NCBI GenBank assembly: GCA_022827055.1
Contig: JAJDTR010000008.1
Location: 1 to 48,887 of the forward strand
Source of the DNA: Candidatus Poribacteria bacterium
GTDB lineage: Bacteria > Poribacteria > WGA-4E > JAJDTR01
Direction: 5' to 3'
Length of the DNA: 48,887 bases
Of this stretch, positions 8,350 to 17,214 are shown one piece after another (the stretch's first letter is position 1; each line of letters begins with the position of its first letter). Below the pieces are notes generated by a model that saw nothing but the letters and a program-made list of their open reading frames with translations, made no database searches and was not told the DNA's origin. The position numbers and the translations under genes are program-made.

Positions 8350-9210
8350 ATGGCAGTTTTAAGTTCGGAAGATCACGATTTTTGGAATGAAAATGGATAT
8401 GTGGTGCTCCACGAGGCTGTCCCGCCAGAGAACCTCAAGGCATGCGAAGAGGCCATTTGGGAGTTCCTAGAAATGGACGCGGATGACCCGAATACCTGGT
8501 ATCCGCACCCTCCGCGCCCGCAGATCATGGTTGAAATCTACCAACATCAGGCGCTTTGGGATAACCGTCAATACCCGCGGATCCATCAAGCATATTCGGA
8601 GTTGCGCGGCACGGAGAAGCTGTGGGTGAGTTTTGACAGGGCGAGTATGAGTCCACCCATTCGTCCACCCGACTATGTACCGTCAATGGTCGGTCCAATG
8701 GCGTTGCACTGGGATATATCTTCGCTGCTTCCGCCGTACCGCATGATTCAGGGCGTTCTCTATTTGACCGATACCGCAGCCAACCAAGGGGCATTTACTT
8801 GCGTGCCCGGATTTCACCGCCGGCTTGAGTCTTGGGTGAAGAGTTTACCGCCGGACGCGGACCCGCGCAAACAGGATTTAATGAGCTTGGGCGCCGAGCC
8901 GATACCCGGAAAAGCAGGCGATTTAATCATCTGGAGCGGCGCCCTGCCTCATGGGGCCGGGTTGAATACCGCGGACCGGCCTCGGTTGGTACAGTACATT
9001 ACGATGCACCTCGCTCAAGAGGAGGACGAGGAGGCGCGCGCTCAGCGAATCCATGCGTGGCAGAACCGGTTAGCAGGCACCGGAGGGAGTAGCGATCTGA
9101 GTCGCAAAGAGAAAGAGCACGACACTGGTAATACAGCTAATTTGACGCCGTTGGGACGAAAGCTGTTAGGATTGGATCGCTGGAATGACGAGATGCGGGG
9201 AAAGCCTTAA
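8350..9210 (+). CDS. Phytanoyl-CoA dioxygenase (PhyH) family protein
   Basis: 286 aa from an ATG preceded by GAGGGAAAACT. The double-stranded beta-helix iron site is intact: H120-x-D122 (ALHWDIS), distal H201 (ALPHGAG) and R212 (ADRPRLV), the residue expected to bind 2-oxoglutarate. Typical PhyH context words are present: 'FWNENGYVVLHEAVP' at the N-terminus and 'GAFTCVPGFHRR' before the distal His. The family uses Fe(II), O2 and 2-oxoglutarate to hydroxylate or otherwise oxidise small molecules in the cytoplasm. The substrate is unknown. The gene converges on the amidohydrolase gene, with only 7 bases between the two stop codons. The upstream open frame to 8191 includes the promoter and was left out. 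Confidence 0.92.
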   Translation: MAVLSSEDHDFWNENGYVVLHEAVPPENLKACEEAIWEFLEMDADDPNTWYPHPPRPQIMVEIYQHQALWDNRQYPRIHQAYSELRGTEKLWVSFDRASMSPPIRPPDYVPSMVGPMALHWDISSLLPPYRMIQGVLYLTDTAANQGAFTCVPGFHRRLESWVKSLPPDADPRKQDLMSLGAEPIPGKAGDLIIWSGALPHGAGLNTADRPRLVQYITMHLAQEEDEEARAQRIHAWQNRLAGTGGSSDLSRKEKEHDTGNTANLTPLGRKLLGLDRWNDEMRGKP

Positions 9211-9217
9211 AGTAGGT

Positions 9218-10480
9218 TCATGCCACCCGACGCCCTGCTTGGAACACCGCCACTACCCTGCTAAATGCCTTCACATCCGTCGTCGGGTCTCCTGCAAACG
9301 CGACAAGATCAGCAATCTTGCCAGGCTCGACGGTGCCAATTTCATCGTCCAAGCCAATCGCTTCGGCGGAGATACGCGTGGCGGCTACAAGCGCTTCCGC
9401 GGGAGTGAAGCCGACACGGACCAACAACTGCAAGTCGTAGTCCAGGTGCCCAAAAGCAAGGTTATTCACGCCGGAATCCGTGCCGGGAACAATGCGTTCT
9501 TGCAGACAGTAGTCGAGCGTACGACGCATCACGTCCAATCGCATTTCAGCCTTCTCCTCTAGCTGAGTCAGTTCCACTTCTTCCTCTGGCAAGATGGTCC
9601 CAGTATCGCGTTTTGCCGTGAGTTCGACAATCCGGGGATAGCGTGTCCATGCTTGCAGCGTCGGACTGATCCAAATGCCGGATTCTGCCATCATCTCGGC
9701 AATTTTGGGGTCAAAACGAAGTTGGTCATCAGGGTCAAGGAACTCAGCATGTTCCATCAGGTCGATGCCAGCTTGGACCGCTCGCTCCATCGACTCCTTG
9801 GCGCGGCAGTGCGCCGCCGTCGTGCGGTGAAATTGATGCGCCTCATGTGCAGCAGCGTGTAGTTCCGCGGTGGTGTAACTCGGCAGTCCGGGAATCGTGC
9901 CTTCCGTGCCACCTCCGGAAGCCATGATCTTGATGTAATCCGCGCCTTCGTGGACGAGTCGACGCACCGATCGACGTATTTCCTCTTCACCGTCCGCGAC
10001 TTCGTTGCACATGTGGAAGTGCCCGCCCGTACAGGTAATCGGCCTGCCGCTCACCAGCATTCGGGGACCGGGAATGTAGCCTCGGCTCAGACCTTCCTTC
10101 AGCGTGAATCCTATTTTATTGCGTGCGCCGTGCTCGCGCAGTGTCGTAATTCCGGCAGCGAGGTGGCGTTGCATGTTCATAGCCCCGGTGAGCACCATCA
10201 TCTCGTCCGTGTCGGCAAACATTTCGGCGTAATTTCGACCATCGCCCGCCAGACTGAGGTGAGTGTGCCCATCAATCAGACCGGGCGTGACGCATGCAGA
10301 ACCGAGATCTATGATTTCAGCATCGGGCGGTGTCTGTTTTTGAATCTCTTCTTTCGGACCAACGGCTGTGATGCGATCTGCCGTCACGAGAATTGCCTGA
10401 TCGGTTTTAGGCGCACCCCCGAGACCGTCAGCCAAACGGCCAGCTTGAATTACAACGTGTGTTGATATCGAATTGGGCAT
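9218..10480 (-). CDS. Amidohydrolase family protein (imidazolonepropionase/prolidase-like)
   Basis: 420 aa. A metal-dependent amidohydrolase barrel with the HxH ligand pair H72/H74 in 'GLIDGHTHLSL', K184 (DYIKIMASGGG) as the probable carboxylated bridging lysine, H224 (TTAAHCRA), H244 (LMEHAEF) and the late Asp in 'IVPGTDSGVNN'. The N- and C-terminal beta-sandwich parts are also there ('VIQAGRLADGLGG', 'GTVEPGKIADLVAF'). Close relatives hydrolyse dipeptides, imidazolonepropionate or other cyclic amides. The substrate is not readable here. There is no export signal, so it is probably cytoplasmic. It starts 35 bases after the stop of the thiamine-diphosphate enzyme gene on the same strand, so they are probably one transcript. 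Confidence 0.92.
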   Translation of the reverse strand: MPNSISTHVVIQAGRLADGLGGAPKTDQAILVTADRITAVGPKEEIQKQTPPDAEIIDLGSACVTPGLIDGHTHLSLAGDGRNYAEMFADTDEMMVLTGAMNMQRHLAAGITTLREHGARNKIGFTLKEGLSRGYIPGPRMLVSGRPITCTGGHFHMCNEVADGEEEIRRSVRRLVHEGADYIKIMASGGGTEGTIPGLPSYTTAELHAAAHEAHQFHRTTAAHCRAKESMERAVQAGIDLMEHAEFLDPDDQLRFDPKIAEMMAESGIWISPTLQAWTRYPRIVELTAKRDTGTILPEEEVELTQLEEKAEMRLDVMRRTLDYCLQERIVPGTDSGVNNLAFGHLDYDLQLLVRVGFTPAEALVAATRISAEAIGLDDEIGTVEPGKIADLVAFAGDPTTDVKAFSRVVAVFQAGRRVA

Positions 10481-10515
10481 GGACAGTTACCGTGTTTCGA
10501 TGTATGGATCGCGTA

Positions 10516-12309
10516 TTAGGGGATAGATAACTCGTCAGGTTCGTTTTTCTTTCCGACGTATTCCGGCGTAGGGTAATCCGCCCAGCCGGTCAACGGCAGT
10601 CCGGAATAGGGATGTTCTCGTTCCGTCACGACTTCAATAACCGCCGGACCACCGGTCGTCAAGGCTCGCTGCATTGCGGGGGCTACCTCTTCCCGACACG
10701 TGACGCGCTCAGCGTGCACACCAAACGATTTTGCCAGAAGGACAAAATCCGGGTTGGCGAACTCCTGCGTTCCTTCACGGAAGAACTCCGTTCCGAATAC
10801 CGCATCCTTACCATACCACTCCGATTGCAGATCTCGGATACTCACCCAGCCGTTGTTGTTGTTCACTACGTAGACCACGGGAATATTGTATTGCACCGCG
10901 GTGGCAAGCTCTTGGCACGTCATGAGGAAACTCCCGTCTCCGATGAACCCAACCACTTGGCGATGAGGGGCAGCCAGTTTGCAACCAATGGCGGCGGGGA
11001 CTGTGAATCCCATTGTGGAGAATCCCCCGGATGAAACGTGCGTGTGCGGCGTGTAGATCGGGAAGGCACGCCATAGATGATCCTGAGCATGCCCCGCGTC
11101 GCTTAGCACAATGACATCACGATCTAGAATCTGGCGCATCTCGGCGAGACAGCCCGCCGAGGTAAACGCATTTGTCGGCGGAGCGCGCCATTCGTCGAGC
11201 ACCTCGTGCCATTCGTCCTTGTAACCTTGTATCTCCTTAAAATAGGCGGTCTGTGTGTAGTCAGGAATTCCGTGCGGACGGAGCGCTTCTGTTAGATCGC
11301 GCAGCACCGATTTCGCGTCCCCGAAAAGCCCTACCTCGACAGGATAGTTTTTCGCGATCTCGCGAGTGTCAATGTCGATCTGGATGATTTTGGTCGGTGG
11401 CACATTAAAGGTCACGCCCTCCTTGTAGGACGAGGCGGTCCATTCTGCGAACCGGCATCCGACCGCGAGGATGACATCGGCATACGGCGCGAGCGCATTT
11501 CCGCACTTGGATCCCATAAAGCCGATGAAGTAGCACCAGAGCGGGTGGTCTTCGGACATGACACCTTTACCATTAAAAGTACTCACTACAGGAATGCCCC
11601 GCAATTCGGCAACCTCCCGGAGTTCATCCGTCGCTCTGGAACGCAACACTCCACCGCCAGCCAAGATAAGGGGTCGCTTCGCCGAGAGCAGCAGTTCGAC
11701 AGCATCGCCCAAATCTTCAGAGCTGGCGTGCGCCTCGGTGGTTGCCCGATATTTCTTAGGATTCGGGATGGTCGCCTCAATGACTTCCGCCTGCACATCC
11801 ATGGGAAGATCGATGTGCACCGGTCCGGGGCGTCCACTTGTGGCAACGCGGAACGCGCGAGGCAGCACCTCAAGCAGTTGTTCCACGCGGGTAACGTTCC
11901 AGGTCCGCTTCACGATGGGACGGATGACCTCGGGAAAATCCGCCCAGTGGTTTCGCTCAATCTCCTGCATCGCACCCCGTTCATTCATGTACGTCGGACA
12001 GTTCGCCGTGAATAAAACGAGCGCGGTCGAGTCCATGAATGCCGTCGCGACTCCGATGAGCGAGTTGACCGCACCAGGACCGACTGTAGTGAAGCATGCC
12101 ATTGGCTTTCCGGTCACACGGTAGTAACCGTCCGCCAAATGCGCTGCGGATTGCTCGTGGCGGACCATTATGGTTTTAATCCGGTCGCTTCTACGCCGCA
12201 ACCCGTCCATAAACGCAAGCGTCCCGTGCCCGGGAAGGCCAGCCACGTACGGAACCCCTTCCTTAATCAGATACTCTACGATGATTTCGCTGCCCGAAAG
12301 TTTGGGCAT
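10516..12309 (-). CDS. Thiamine-diphosphate-dependent enzyme (acetolactate synthase large-subunit-like)
   Basis: 597 aa with the three-domain layout of the TPP family: an N-terminal pyrimidine-binding domain with catalytic Glu E52 (VRHEQSAAHLADGY), a central NAD-fold domain (about residues 190-330, 'RPLILAGGGVLRSRATDEL') and a C-terminal diphosphate-binding domain with GDGSFLMTCQEL...NNN, the GDG-to-NN motif. AAGGGAAGGAGG precedes the ATG at 12309. Biosynthetic acetolactate synthase normally has a small subunit gene next to it, and none is seen. A catabolic role (a C-C lyase such as an IolD-type or oxalyl-CoA-type enzyme) is therefore as likely as valine/isoleucine synthesis. It leads a unit with the downstream amidohydrolase. 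Confidence 0.9.
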   Translation of the reverse strand: MPKLSGSEIIVEYLIKEGVPYVAGLPGHGTLAFMDGLRRRSDRIKTIMVRHEQSAAHLADGYYRVTGKPMACFTTVGPGAVNSLIGVATAFMDSTALVLFTANCPTYMNERGAMQEIERNHWADFPEVIRPIVKRTWNVTRVEQLLEVLPRAFRVATSGRPGPVHIDLPMDVQAEVIEATIPNPKKYRATTEAHASSEDLGDAVELLLSAKRPLILAGGGVLRSRATDELREVAELRGIPVVSTFNGKGVMSEDHPLWCYFIGFMGSKCGNALAPYADVILAVGCRFAEWTASSYKEGVTFNVPPTKIIQIDIDTREIAKNYPVEVGLFGDAKSVLRDLTEALRPHGIPDYTQTAYFKEIQGYKDEWHEVLDEWRAPPTNAFTSAGCLAEMRQILDRDVIVLSDAGHAQDHLWRAFPIYTPHTHVSSGGFSTMGFTVPAAIGCKLAAPHRQVVGFIGDGSFLMTCQELATAVQYNIPVVYVVNNNNGWVSIRDLQSEWYGKDAVFGTEFFREGTQEFANPDFVLLAKSFGVHAERVTCREEVAPAMQRALTTGGPAVIEVVTEREHPYSGLPLTGWADYPTPEYVGKKNEPDELSIP

Positions 12310-12509
12310 GGTAACCTCCTTCCCTTAAAACGTTTCGCCTTGCTGTTTAGATTCCCACACGCGCTCTTGCAGCGACTGATTGTTGCATACAAACAGATCT
12401 GACGATGCTATTTCATCTTGGGAACCCTTCTCAAACCAGCTGTACGACTGTTGGATGTCTCAACTCCCAAAAGCGCATCTATAACAAAAGCAGCCCCTTC
12501 TTCACCGCG

Positions 12510-12537
12510 TAGGCGCGGTTGGAAATCGCACCTACCG
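12510..12537. repeat. CTAC-type hairpin in the 12310-12577 gap
   Basis: GGCGCGGTT-GGA-AATCGCACC-TACC, with one mismatch and one G-T pair in the stem. The sequence after it, CGCACCTACCGAGTT, is shared with the copy at 29264-29289. The remainder of this 268-base gap shows nothing else. Confidence 0.6.
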
Positions 12538-12577
12538 AGTTATGTGCAATTTGAGTGGAATTGGCTTTTCGACGCAT

Positions 12578-14995
12578 CTATTCAGTTAGCGGAATACCTG
12601 CGATAATCTTCGGATGGTCGCTAGGTTTGAGGGTTCCGGCATCCTCATCAAACTCGAATTCAGAGATATGGAAATTCGTGTTGTAATTCCAAACCCAGAC
12701 ATCTTCGCAAATTCGGCTCCACTCATACATGTCCTGACCAAATGCCCAGTTTTTGCATTTGGGATTATCTATTGTGTGGAGCGTACAACATTCCGCGCTG
12801 GAAAGCTGAATCCGGACGTTATGCCGCGGTCGGAGACTCTTGGGCGGTTTGCGGGTATGAACATAGGCAAGAGTCCCGACTATGGCGTCCGGCTGTGCTT
12901 CCTCAACGCGCTCTGCAACGGCGTTGACAAACGCAAGTTGCGCGCCCATCGGCGAGCCTTCGCTTTGGCTGATCTTCGCGCACGAATCGCATTGGCAGTA
13001 GGAGTCGGCATCCGACTGGCTGACACTCACAATCTGAGCACCGGGTTGTTCGTCCAGATACTTGATCGCGGCGTCGGCGGCAATCTCAAGGATGTCGGGA
13101 TTTGTGACACACAGTTGAGGCGCCGTGGTGTGTTTGGGGGTTTCGCGCTTTCCATCTACGAAGGCATAATACTCCGGATGCTCTGCACCGTACTTCTCGT
13201 ACGGAACCAGCCAATGAACGGAGTGTTTGATAAGCGGTTGCGATGGCGACGCGCGCTCGTTGCCATGAGTCCTACGGGTGCGATCAAGCACTTTGAAGTA
13301 CTCGGACGTAAGCCTTGGCCCGTCAGAAAGGTGTACCATCTCGAAGCGCTGGCATAGGTCGATATACCGTTCGATGAGTTTAGTGCGATCTCCCGAGGTT
13401 ATCTCCCCTCCCGCCACGAACATCGTCCGGTAAGCCGAGATGGAAGCTTTCTCGACTCGCCTCCGCACAGTGTCGTCGTCCGCAAGATCCAGCGCACTCT
13501 CAAAGTAGTCGAAGATTCTCTGCGAGATCTCGGGATTCAGTCCAACTTCGTATGCCGACGGAAAGCAGTCCGGGTGAACTCCCTTGGATTCGGCGTTATC
13601 GTGGAACATGTCGATGTAATCCGCCAGCGGCTCGGCTGCGCTCTTGTAGTGCAGCTTGAGGAATTCTTCCAAGACCGTCCGGTCATTAAGATGCGGATTC
13701 CACATCAACTTCCCACTGAGGTAATTCCGAAGGTCGGAGAACTCTCCGGCCAAGCAACTGACGTTTGACTGAATAAACAGCCCTTTTGCGTTGTTCCCCA
13801 GAAAGTAACGGATGTTCGGACCGATGACGCGGAGACTGGGAAATGGAAGATCATAAGCGATGAAATTGGTGTTGTAATTCCAGACCCAGATTTCATTGCA
13901 CATCTCACCCCACGCATCCATATCGCGGCAAAAGTCCCGATTTTTCGTGCAGTGCGGATCGTCAATCGGGTGGAGCGTGCAGCACGCGATGGTCGAAAGT
14001 TGGATCTGGACATTGTGCCGCGGTCGGATAGTCTTCGGAGGCTTACGACTATAATGGTACGCAAGCGTGCCGACTTTGGCGTCCGGGTATGCTTTTTCAA
14101 CGCGTTCAGCGACCGCGTTTACAAATGCGAGTTGCGCTCCCATCGCTGAGTCCTCGCGCTGGTTTATTGCTTCGCAGGGTCCGCACCGACAGTAAGCATA
14201 GGTGTCCGCCTGACTCACACTGACGTTTCTATATTCGGGATGTTCATCCAATTGCTTAATCGCGGCTTCCGAAGTAAGCTCGATAACTTCCGGATTTGTG
14301 ACGCACAACTGCGGACCACCGCCGAAAGGATCGGTATCGCGTTTTCCGTCAACCAGCGCGTAATACTCCGGGTGATCGGCGCCGTATTTCGCGAAGGGCA
14401 TTAACGTGCGACAGGAGTGGTTAACTAGCCTCTGTCGTGATTTTCCCCCGAACTTTTCATCTTCTGTCTCTCTGTTTACACGAAGCCGTGCCGCAAATTC
14501 CGGATTGACCACGTTTTCATAATAACCGTTTGACCGGAACGAAAATGGCGGGTTGAAGCTGTATGTACCGCAGGGGATCCGAGGCGGAGGGCCGCCCGGA
14601 ACGTGCGTATGATCATGCGTGAGGAAGCGCATTCCCAGAAAATCTTCAAGGAACTGATAGACGCCATAGAGCGTGCCGCGCGGACGGCCGCCCGCGATAA
14701 TCAACCGGTCGCTCTCAACGACGATCTGTAGTTCCTCTTCTTCCAACGTACCAGAATCAAGTGCGGAGGCATCTTCCCCAATAAAAACCATGTGGGGTTT
14801 CGCCTGGTGCGTCGGTCGGAGCGGGAGGTGTATCCCCGTTGCTTTACCGAACCACAACCGGAACTCTTCGGCTGCATATTTTTCGGAAGGGATTGCTCCG
14901 GAAGACACTGCAATGATCCAATCTCGCATATCGGAGAAAGACAAGACACCCGGAGCAAGTTGATGTGAGAGGGTTTTTGAAGCCATAATGTCCAT
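12578..14995 (-). CDS. DUF4838-type protein with an internally duplicated core
   Basis: 805 aa from the ATG at 14995 (AGGATCGGA upstream; 14986 and 15061 are alternatives). Residues 25-135 look like the alpha-glucuronidase N-terminal-like fold that precedes DUF4838 ('RLIIAGGRPRGTLYGVYQF', 'FLEDFLGMRF'). Residues about 188-379 form the DUF4838 core, with 'HPEYYALVDGKRD', 'QLCVTNPE', SQADTYAYCRCGPC, 'AFVNAVAERVE', 'SRKPPKTIRPRHNV' and 'WNYNTNF'. The same string of motifs returns at about 586-777, ending 28 residues before the stop, with CQCDSC. Only the first copy is followed by the helical region (about 380-570) seen in the other DUF4838 protein here. A cytoplasmic carbohydrate-active role is likely but unproven. 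No signal peptide was found. Confidence 0.85.
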   Translation of the reverse strand: MDIMASKTLSHQLAPGVLSFSDMRDWIIAVSSGAIPSEKYAAEEFRLWFGKATGIHLPLRPTHQAKPHMVFIGEDASALDSGTLEEEELQIVVESDRLIIAGGRPRGTLYGVYQFLEDFLGMRFLTHDHTHVPGGPPPRIPCGTYSFNPPFSFRSNGYYENVVNPEFAARLRVNRETEDEKFGGKSRQRLVNHSCRTLMPFAKYGADHPEYYALVDGKRDTDPFGGGPQLCVTNPEVIELTSEAAIKQLDEHPEYRNVSVSQADTYAYCRCGPCEAINQREDSAMGAQLAFVNAVAERVEKAYPDAKVGTLAYHYSRKPPKTIRPRHNVQIQLSTIACCTLHPIDDPHCTKNRDFCRDMDAWGEMCNEIWVWNYNTNFIAYDLPFPSLRVIGPNIRYFLGNNAKGLFIQSNVSCLAGEFSDLRNYLSGKLMWNPHLNDRTVLEEFLKLHYKSAAEPLADYIDMFHDNAESKGVHPDCFPSAYEVGLNPEISQRIFDYFESALDLADDDTVRRRVEKASISAYRTMFVAGGEITSGDRTKLIERYIDLCQRFEMVHLSDGPRLTSEYFKVLDRTRRTHGNERASPSQPLIKHSVHWLVPYEKYGAEHPEYYAFVDGKRETPKHTTAPQLCVTNPDILEIAADAAIKYLDEQPGAQIVSVSQSDADSYCQCDSCAKISQSEGSPMGAQLAFVNAVAERVEEAQPDAIVGTLAYVHTRKPPKSLRPRHNVRIQLSSAECCTLHTIDNPKCKNWAFGQDMYEWSRICEDVWVWNYNTNFHISEFEFDEDAGTLKPSDHPKIIAGIPLTE
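12665..13240 (-). repeat. Second copy of the DUF4838 core (intragenic duplication)
   Basis: Encodes residues about 586-777 of the 805-aa protein. The first copy is encoded by about 13859-14434. The two share long identical stretches such as 'MGAQLAFVNAVAERVE' and 'VWVWNYNTNF' but have clearly diverged elsewhere. Confidence 0.75.
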
Positions 14996-15121
14996 TCCGA
15001 TCCTGCTGTACGCCTTCACAAATCGGTCGGGAAATAAAGCGATCGCATTGGGAGCAATCAACCGAGCGAACAGTGAGTGCGATAGAGATCTCGCGTGCTA
15101 CAAAGGTGGTAGTTGAGTAAA

Positions 15122-15853
15122 TTACTTATTCTGCTTCTTATGCCACATGCGCTCAAAGTTGTCCTTAGGCGCAAAACCAAGGATCCGCTTCGATTTCTCA
15201 TTGCGGAACATTTGGTGCGGCAAATCGGCGAAGATATTGAACACTTCACAACGTGACGGCAACTCGTCGAGGTTTATCTCCAAACCGAGCCGAAATGCGT
15301 CTGCGGCGTCCCGCCAACTGACGGTGAACGGGTTTAGATCGGTTCCCTCACTCTCATCAGTGTGCTCACGGAAACTAAGAAAGAGATAACAGAGAAGATA
15401 GATGTTATAGTTTTCGGTGAAAACCTTACATATCTCTTGCCCAAGCCCCTTTGTTAGAGCGTAAAGCAGTGTACCGGTGTGCGGCGGGACATCCGGACTC
15501 AACTCGAAATCATAATCGGTATAAAAATCGCCTGCGACTGTCCAGTGAGGTCCGGTATTGATTACCCTCTGAATGCCGTGTTCTACCGCCGCTTGCATCG
15601 TGTTATAACATCCTCGCGTACTAACGTCGAAGGCGAGTTGCCTGTCATCCCGAAGCACTGAACAATTAATGATTGCGTCCATGTTTTCCGCAGCCCGCAT
15701 AACTTCATCCAGACAAGAGACATCCACACTCATGGATTCATGGTTCGTTTGAATCGGTTTAATGTCCGTGAGCCGCAGTTGGTAGTGCGGTTCCAGCGAT
15801 TTTACGACATGGGGGCCCAAAAGGCCGTCCGCCCCAAGTATTAAGACCTTCAT
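15122..15853 (-). CDS. NAD-dependent epimerase/dehydratase (extended SDR) family protein
   Basis: 243 aa. The Rossmann nucleotide motif GADGLLGPHV (GxxGxxG) lies at the N-terminus, 'LRLTDIKPIQ' carries the acidic residue expected to bind the ribose of NAD(H), and the SDR catalytic pair appears as YALTK (Y-x3-K). Family members act on nucleotide-sugar or sugar-acid substrates in the cytoplasm. At 243 aa it is shorter than sugar-nucleotide epimerases (about 310-350), like the uronate dehydrogenase group, which would suit the sugar-acid genes nearby. That assignment is inference. GGAGGCGATGG precedes the ATG at 15853. The DUF4838 gene lies 126 bases downstream on the same strand, so they are likely co-expressed. 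Confidence 0.87.
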   Translation of the reverse strand: MKVLILGADGLLGPHVVKSLEPHYQLRLTDIKPIQTNHESMSVDVSCLDEVMRAAENMDAIINCSVLRDDRQLAFDVSTRGCYNTMQAAVEHGIQRVINTGPHWTVAGDFYTDYDFELSPDVPPHTGTLLYALTKGLGQEICKVFTENYNIYLLCYLFLSFREHTDESEGTDLNPFTVSWRDAADAFRLGLEINLDELPSRCEVFNIFADLPHQMFRNEKSKRILGFAPKDNFERMWHKKQNK

Positions 15854-16070
15854 CCATCGCCTCCGTGTTACGGCGTGATTACACTCCACTCATTGATCAA
15901 GCAGATTTGTGCGCTTCCGACCTGTACCCATTTTACGAACTACGCGTATGGAAAGCAAGAAAAATCCGATGTGGAACCTCCCGGGGCAGTTTCGGAATTC
16001 TTGAGCAACGCATTTCAAACACACATCGAAAATTTCTCTTGAACGCAAGTGTCGATTTTGAGGCTAATGG
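15854..16070. other. Gene-free part of a divergent intergenic region
   Basis: The 338-base gap 15854-16191 separates the minus-strand epimerase from the plus-strand WD40 gene. Apart from the promoter at 16071-16100, I see no gene or repeat. Confidence 0.5.
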
Positions 16071-16100
16071 TTTACATCTCAATATGTTTCGTGGTATACT
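16071..16100 (+). promoter_or_regulatory. Sigma70-like promoter for the WD40 gene
   Basis: TTTACA (16071-16076), 18-base spacer, TATACT (16095-16100), about 90 bases before the ATG at 16192. The spacer end and -10 start, TGTTTCGTGGTAT (16085-16097), are identical to the promoter upstream of the LamG gene (29461-29473). Confidence 0.6.
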
Positions 16101-16191
16101 ATTATTTCCGATGTGGGAACGTCGTATTTCCAAAATCTGCGCGGTTCTATCAGATCGATGCACAGCCAGACTAAACTAGAGGTGTCTAGTC

Positions 16192-17214
16192 ATGCAACGT
16201 AAGTCCAATGCCGCGATTCCATTTCTCATTCTGTCGCTCTTCTTTGTCGGAACCACGAAGCAAGCGAATCCTGCCGAATCAAATGTGTCCGCAGTTTGGT
16301 CAGTTCAATTCAGTCCCGATGGCAACTACTTGGCAGTTGGTCGTTATCAATGGGTACAACTGTGGGACCTTGGTACGCGCGAAGTTATCCAAGATTTAGA
16401 ACCCCATTCTGATGCCGTGAGATGCCTCAGTTTTTCGCGTGACGGCAAAACGCTGTTTGCAGGCGGAGGTCTGCCGGCGCAAAACGGCGAACTTCACGTT
16501 TGGGAAATCGAGTCCGGCGCAGAAATTCGAGTCGTCGATTGTCATGCCGACACGATTGAAGCGGTAGCCGTGAGCGCCGATGGATCGAGAGTTCTCACTG
16601 CGAGTATGGATGAACATATTTCTGTAATCTCGCTTGACAGCGGTGATATTGAGCACACCCTTACTCAACATATCGATCGCGTGTTCGGTATCGACTTCCG
16701 CGAAGACGGCAAATATTTTGTCACCGGCGGAAAAGACAAGACGGTGAAGATTTGGAATGCCCAGACGTACGAAGTACTCGTAAACTTTGACCAAAATGAC
16801 GCTGCCGTCTATTCGGTCGCATTTGCCCCCATAGACAATATGATTATCTCCGGTTCAGGCGACACAGTGCTACGCTCTTGGCGCGTAACCGAATCCATGG
16901 GGGAAGCCGGAAATCTTCAGACACAGGGGGCGCTAGTTCGAGTTTATAACGGGCATCAAGGGGCTGTTTACGCCATTGATTGCGGCACGAGAGACAACCA
17001 AGTTATTATGGTATCCGGAAGTGCGGACAAATCGGTCATTGTTTGGGACTTGCGCTCCGGCAGTCGACTCAACACATTTTCCGAATCAACGGAAGAAATC
17101 TACGCGGTGGATTTGAGCGCGGACGGAGGGTTTGTAGCGGCCGGCGGACGCGACGGTATAGCTAGAGTCTGGGATCTATCAAGCGGGCAATTGGTAGGCA
17201 CATTCACCGAATAG
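16192..17214 (+). CDS. Secreted WD40-repeat beta-propeller protein
   Basis: 340 aa. It starts with a signal peptide (MQRKSNAAIPFLILSLFFVG, with cleavage near the 'ANPA' at residues 25-28), so it is exported. The rest is about seven WD40 repeats with the expected pattern of 'GHxxxVxxxxFSxDGxxLxxGxxDxxVxxWD': 'VWSVQFSPDGNYLAVGRYQ', 'AVRCLSFSRDGKTLFAGGG', 'FGIDFREDGKYFVTGGKDKT', 'VYAIDCGTRDNQVIMVSGS' and 'AVDLSADGGFVAAGGRDGI', which fill a closed propeller. WD40 propellers are scaffolds, so no reaction can be inferred. AGAGGTG lies 9 bases before the ATG. It is followed by a 413-base repeat-rich gap and then another exported protein. Confidence 0.9.
   Translation: MQRKSNAAIPFLILSLFFVGTTKQANPAESNVSAVWSVQFSPDGNYLAVGRYQWVQLWDLGTREVIQDLEPHSDAVRCLSFSRDGKTLFAGGGLPAQNGELHVWEIESGAEIRVVDCHADTIEAVAVSADGSRVLTASMDEHISVISLDSGDIEHTLTQHIDRVFGIDFREDGKYFVTGGKDKTVKIWNAQTYEVLVNFDQNDAAVYSVAFAPIDNMIISGSGDTVLRSWRVTESMGEAGNLQTQGALVRVYNGHQGAVYAIDCGTRDNQVIMVSGSADKSVIVWDLRSGSRLNTFSESTEEIYAVDLSADGGFVAAGGRDGIARVWDLSSGQLVGTFTE

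Noticed and set aside
10516..12309. Biosynthetic acetolactate synthase (ilvB)
   Set aside because: No small-subunit gene or other valine/isoleucine genes nearby, so I kept the call at family level.
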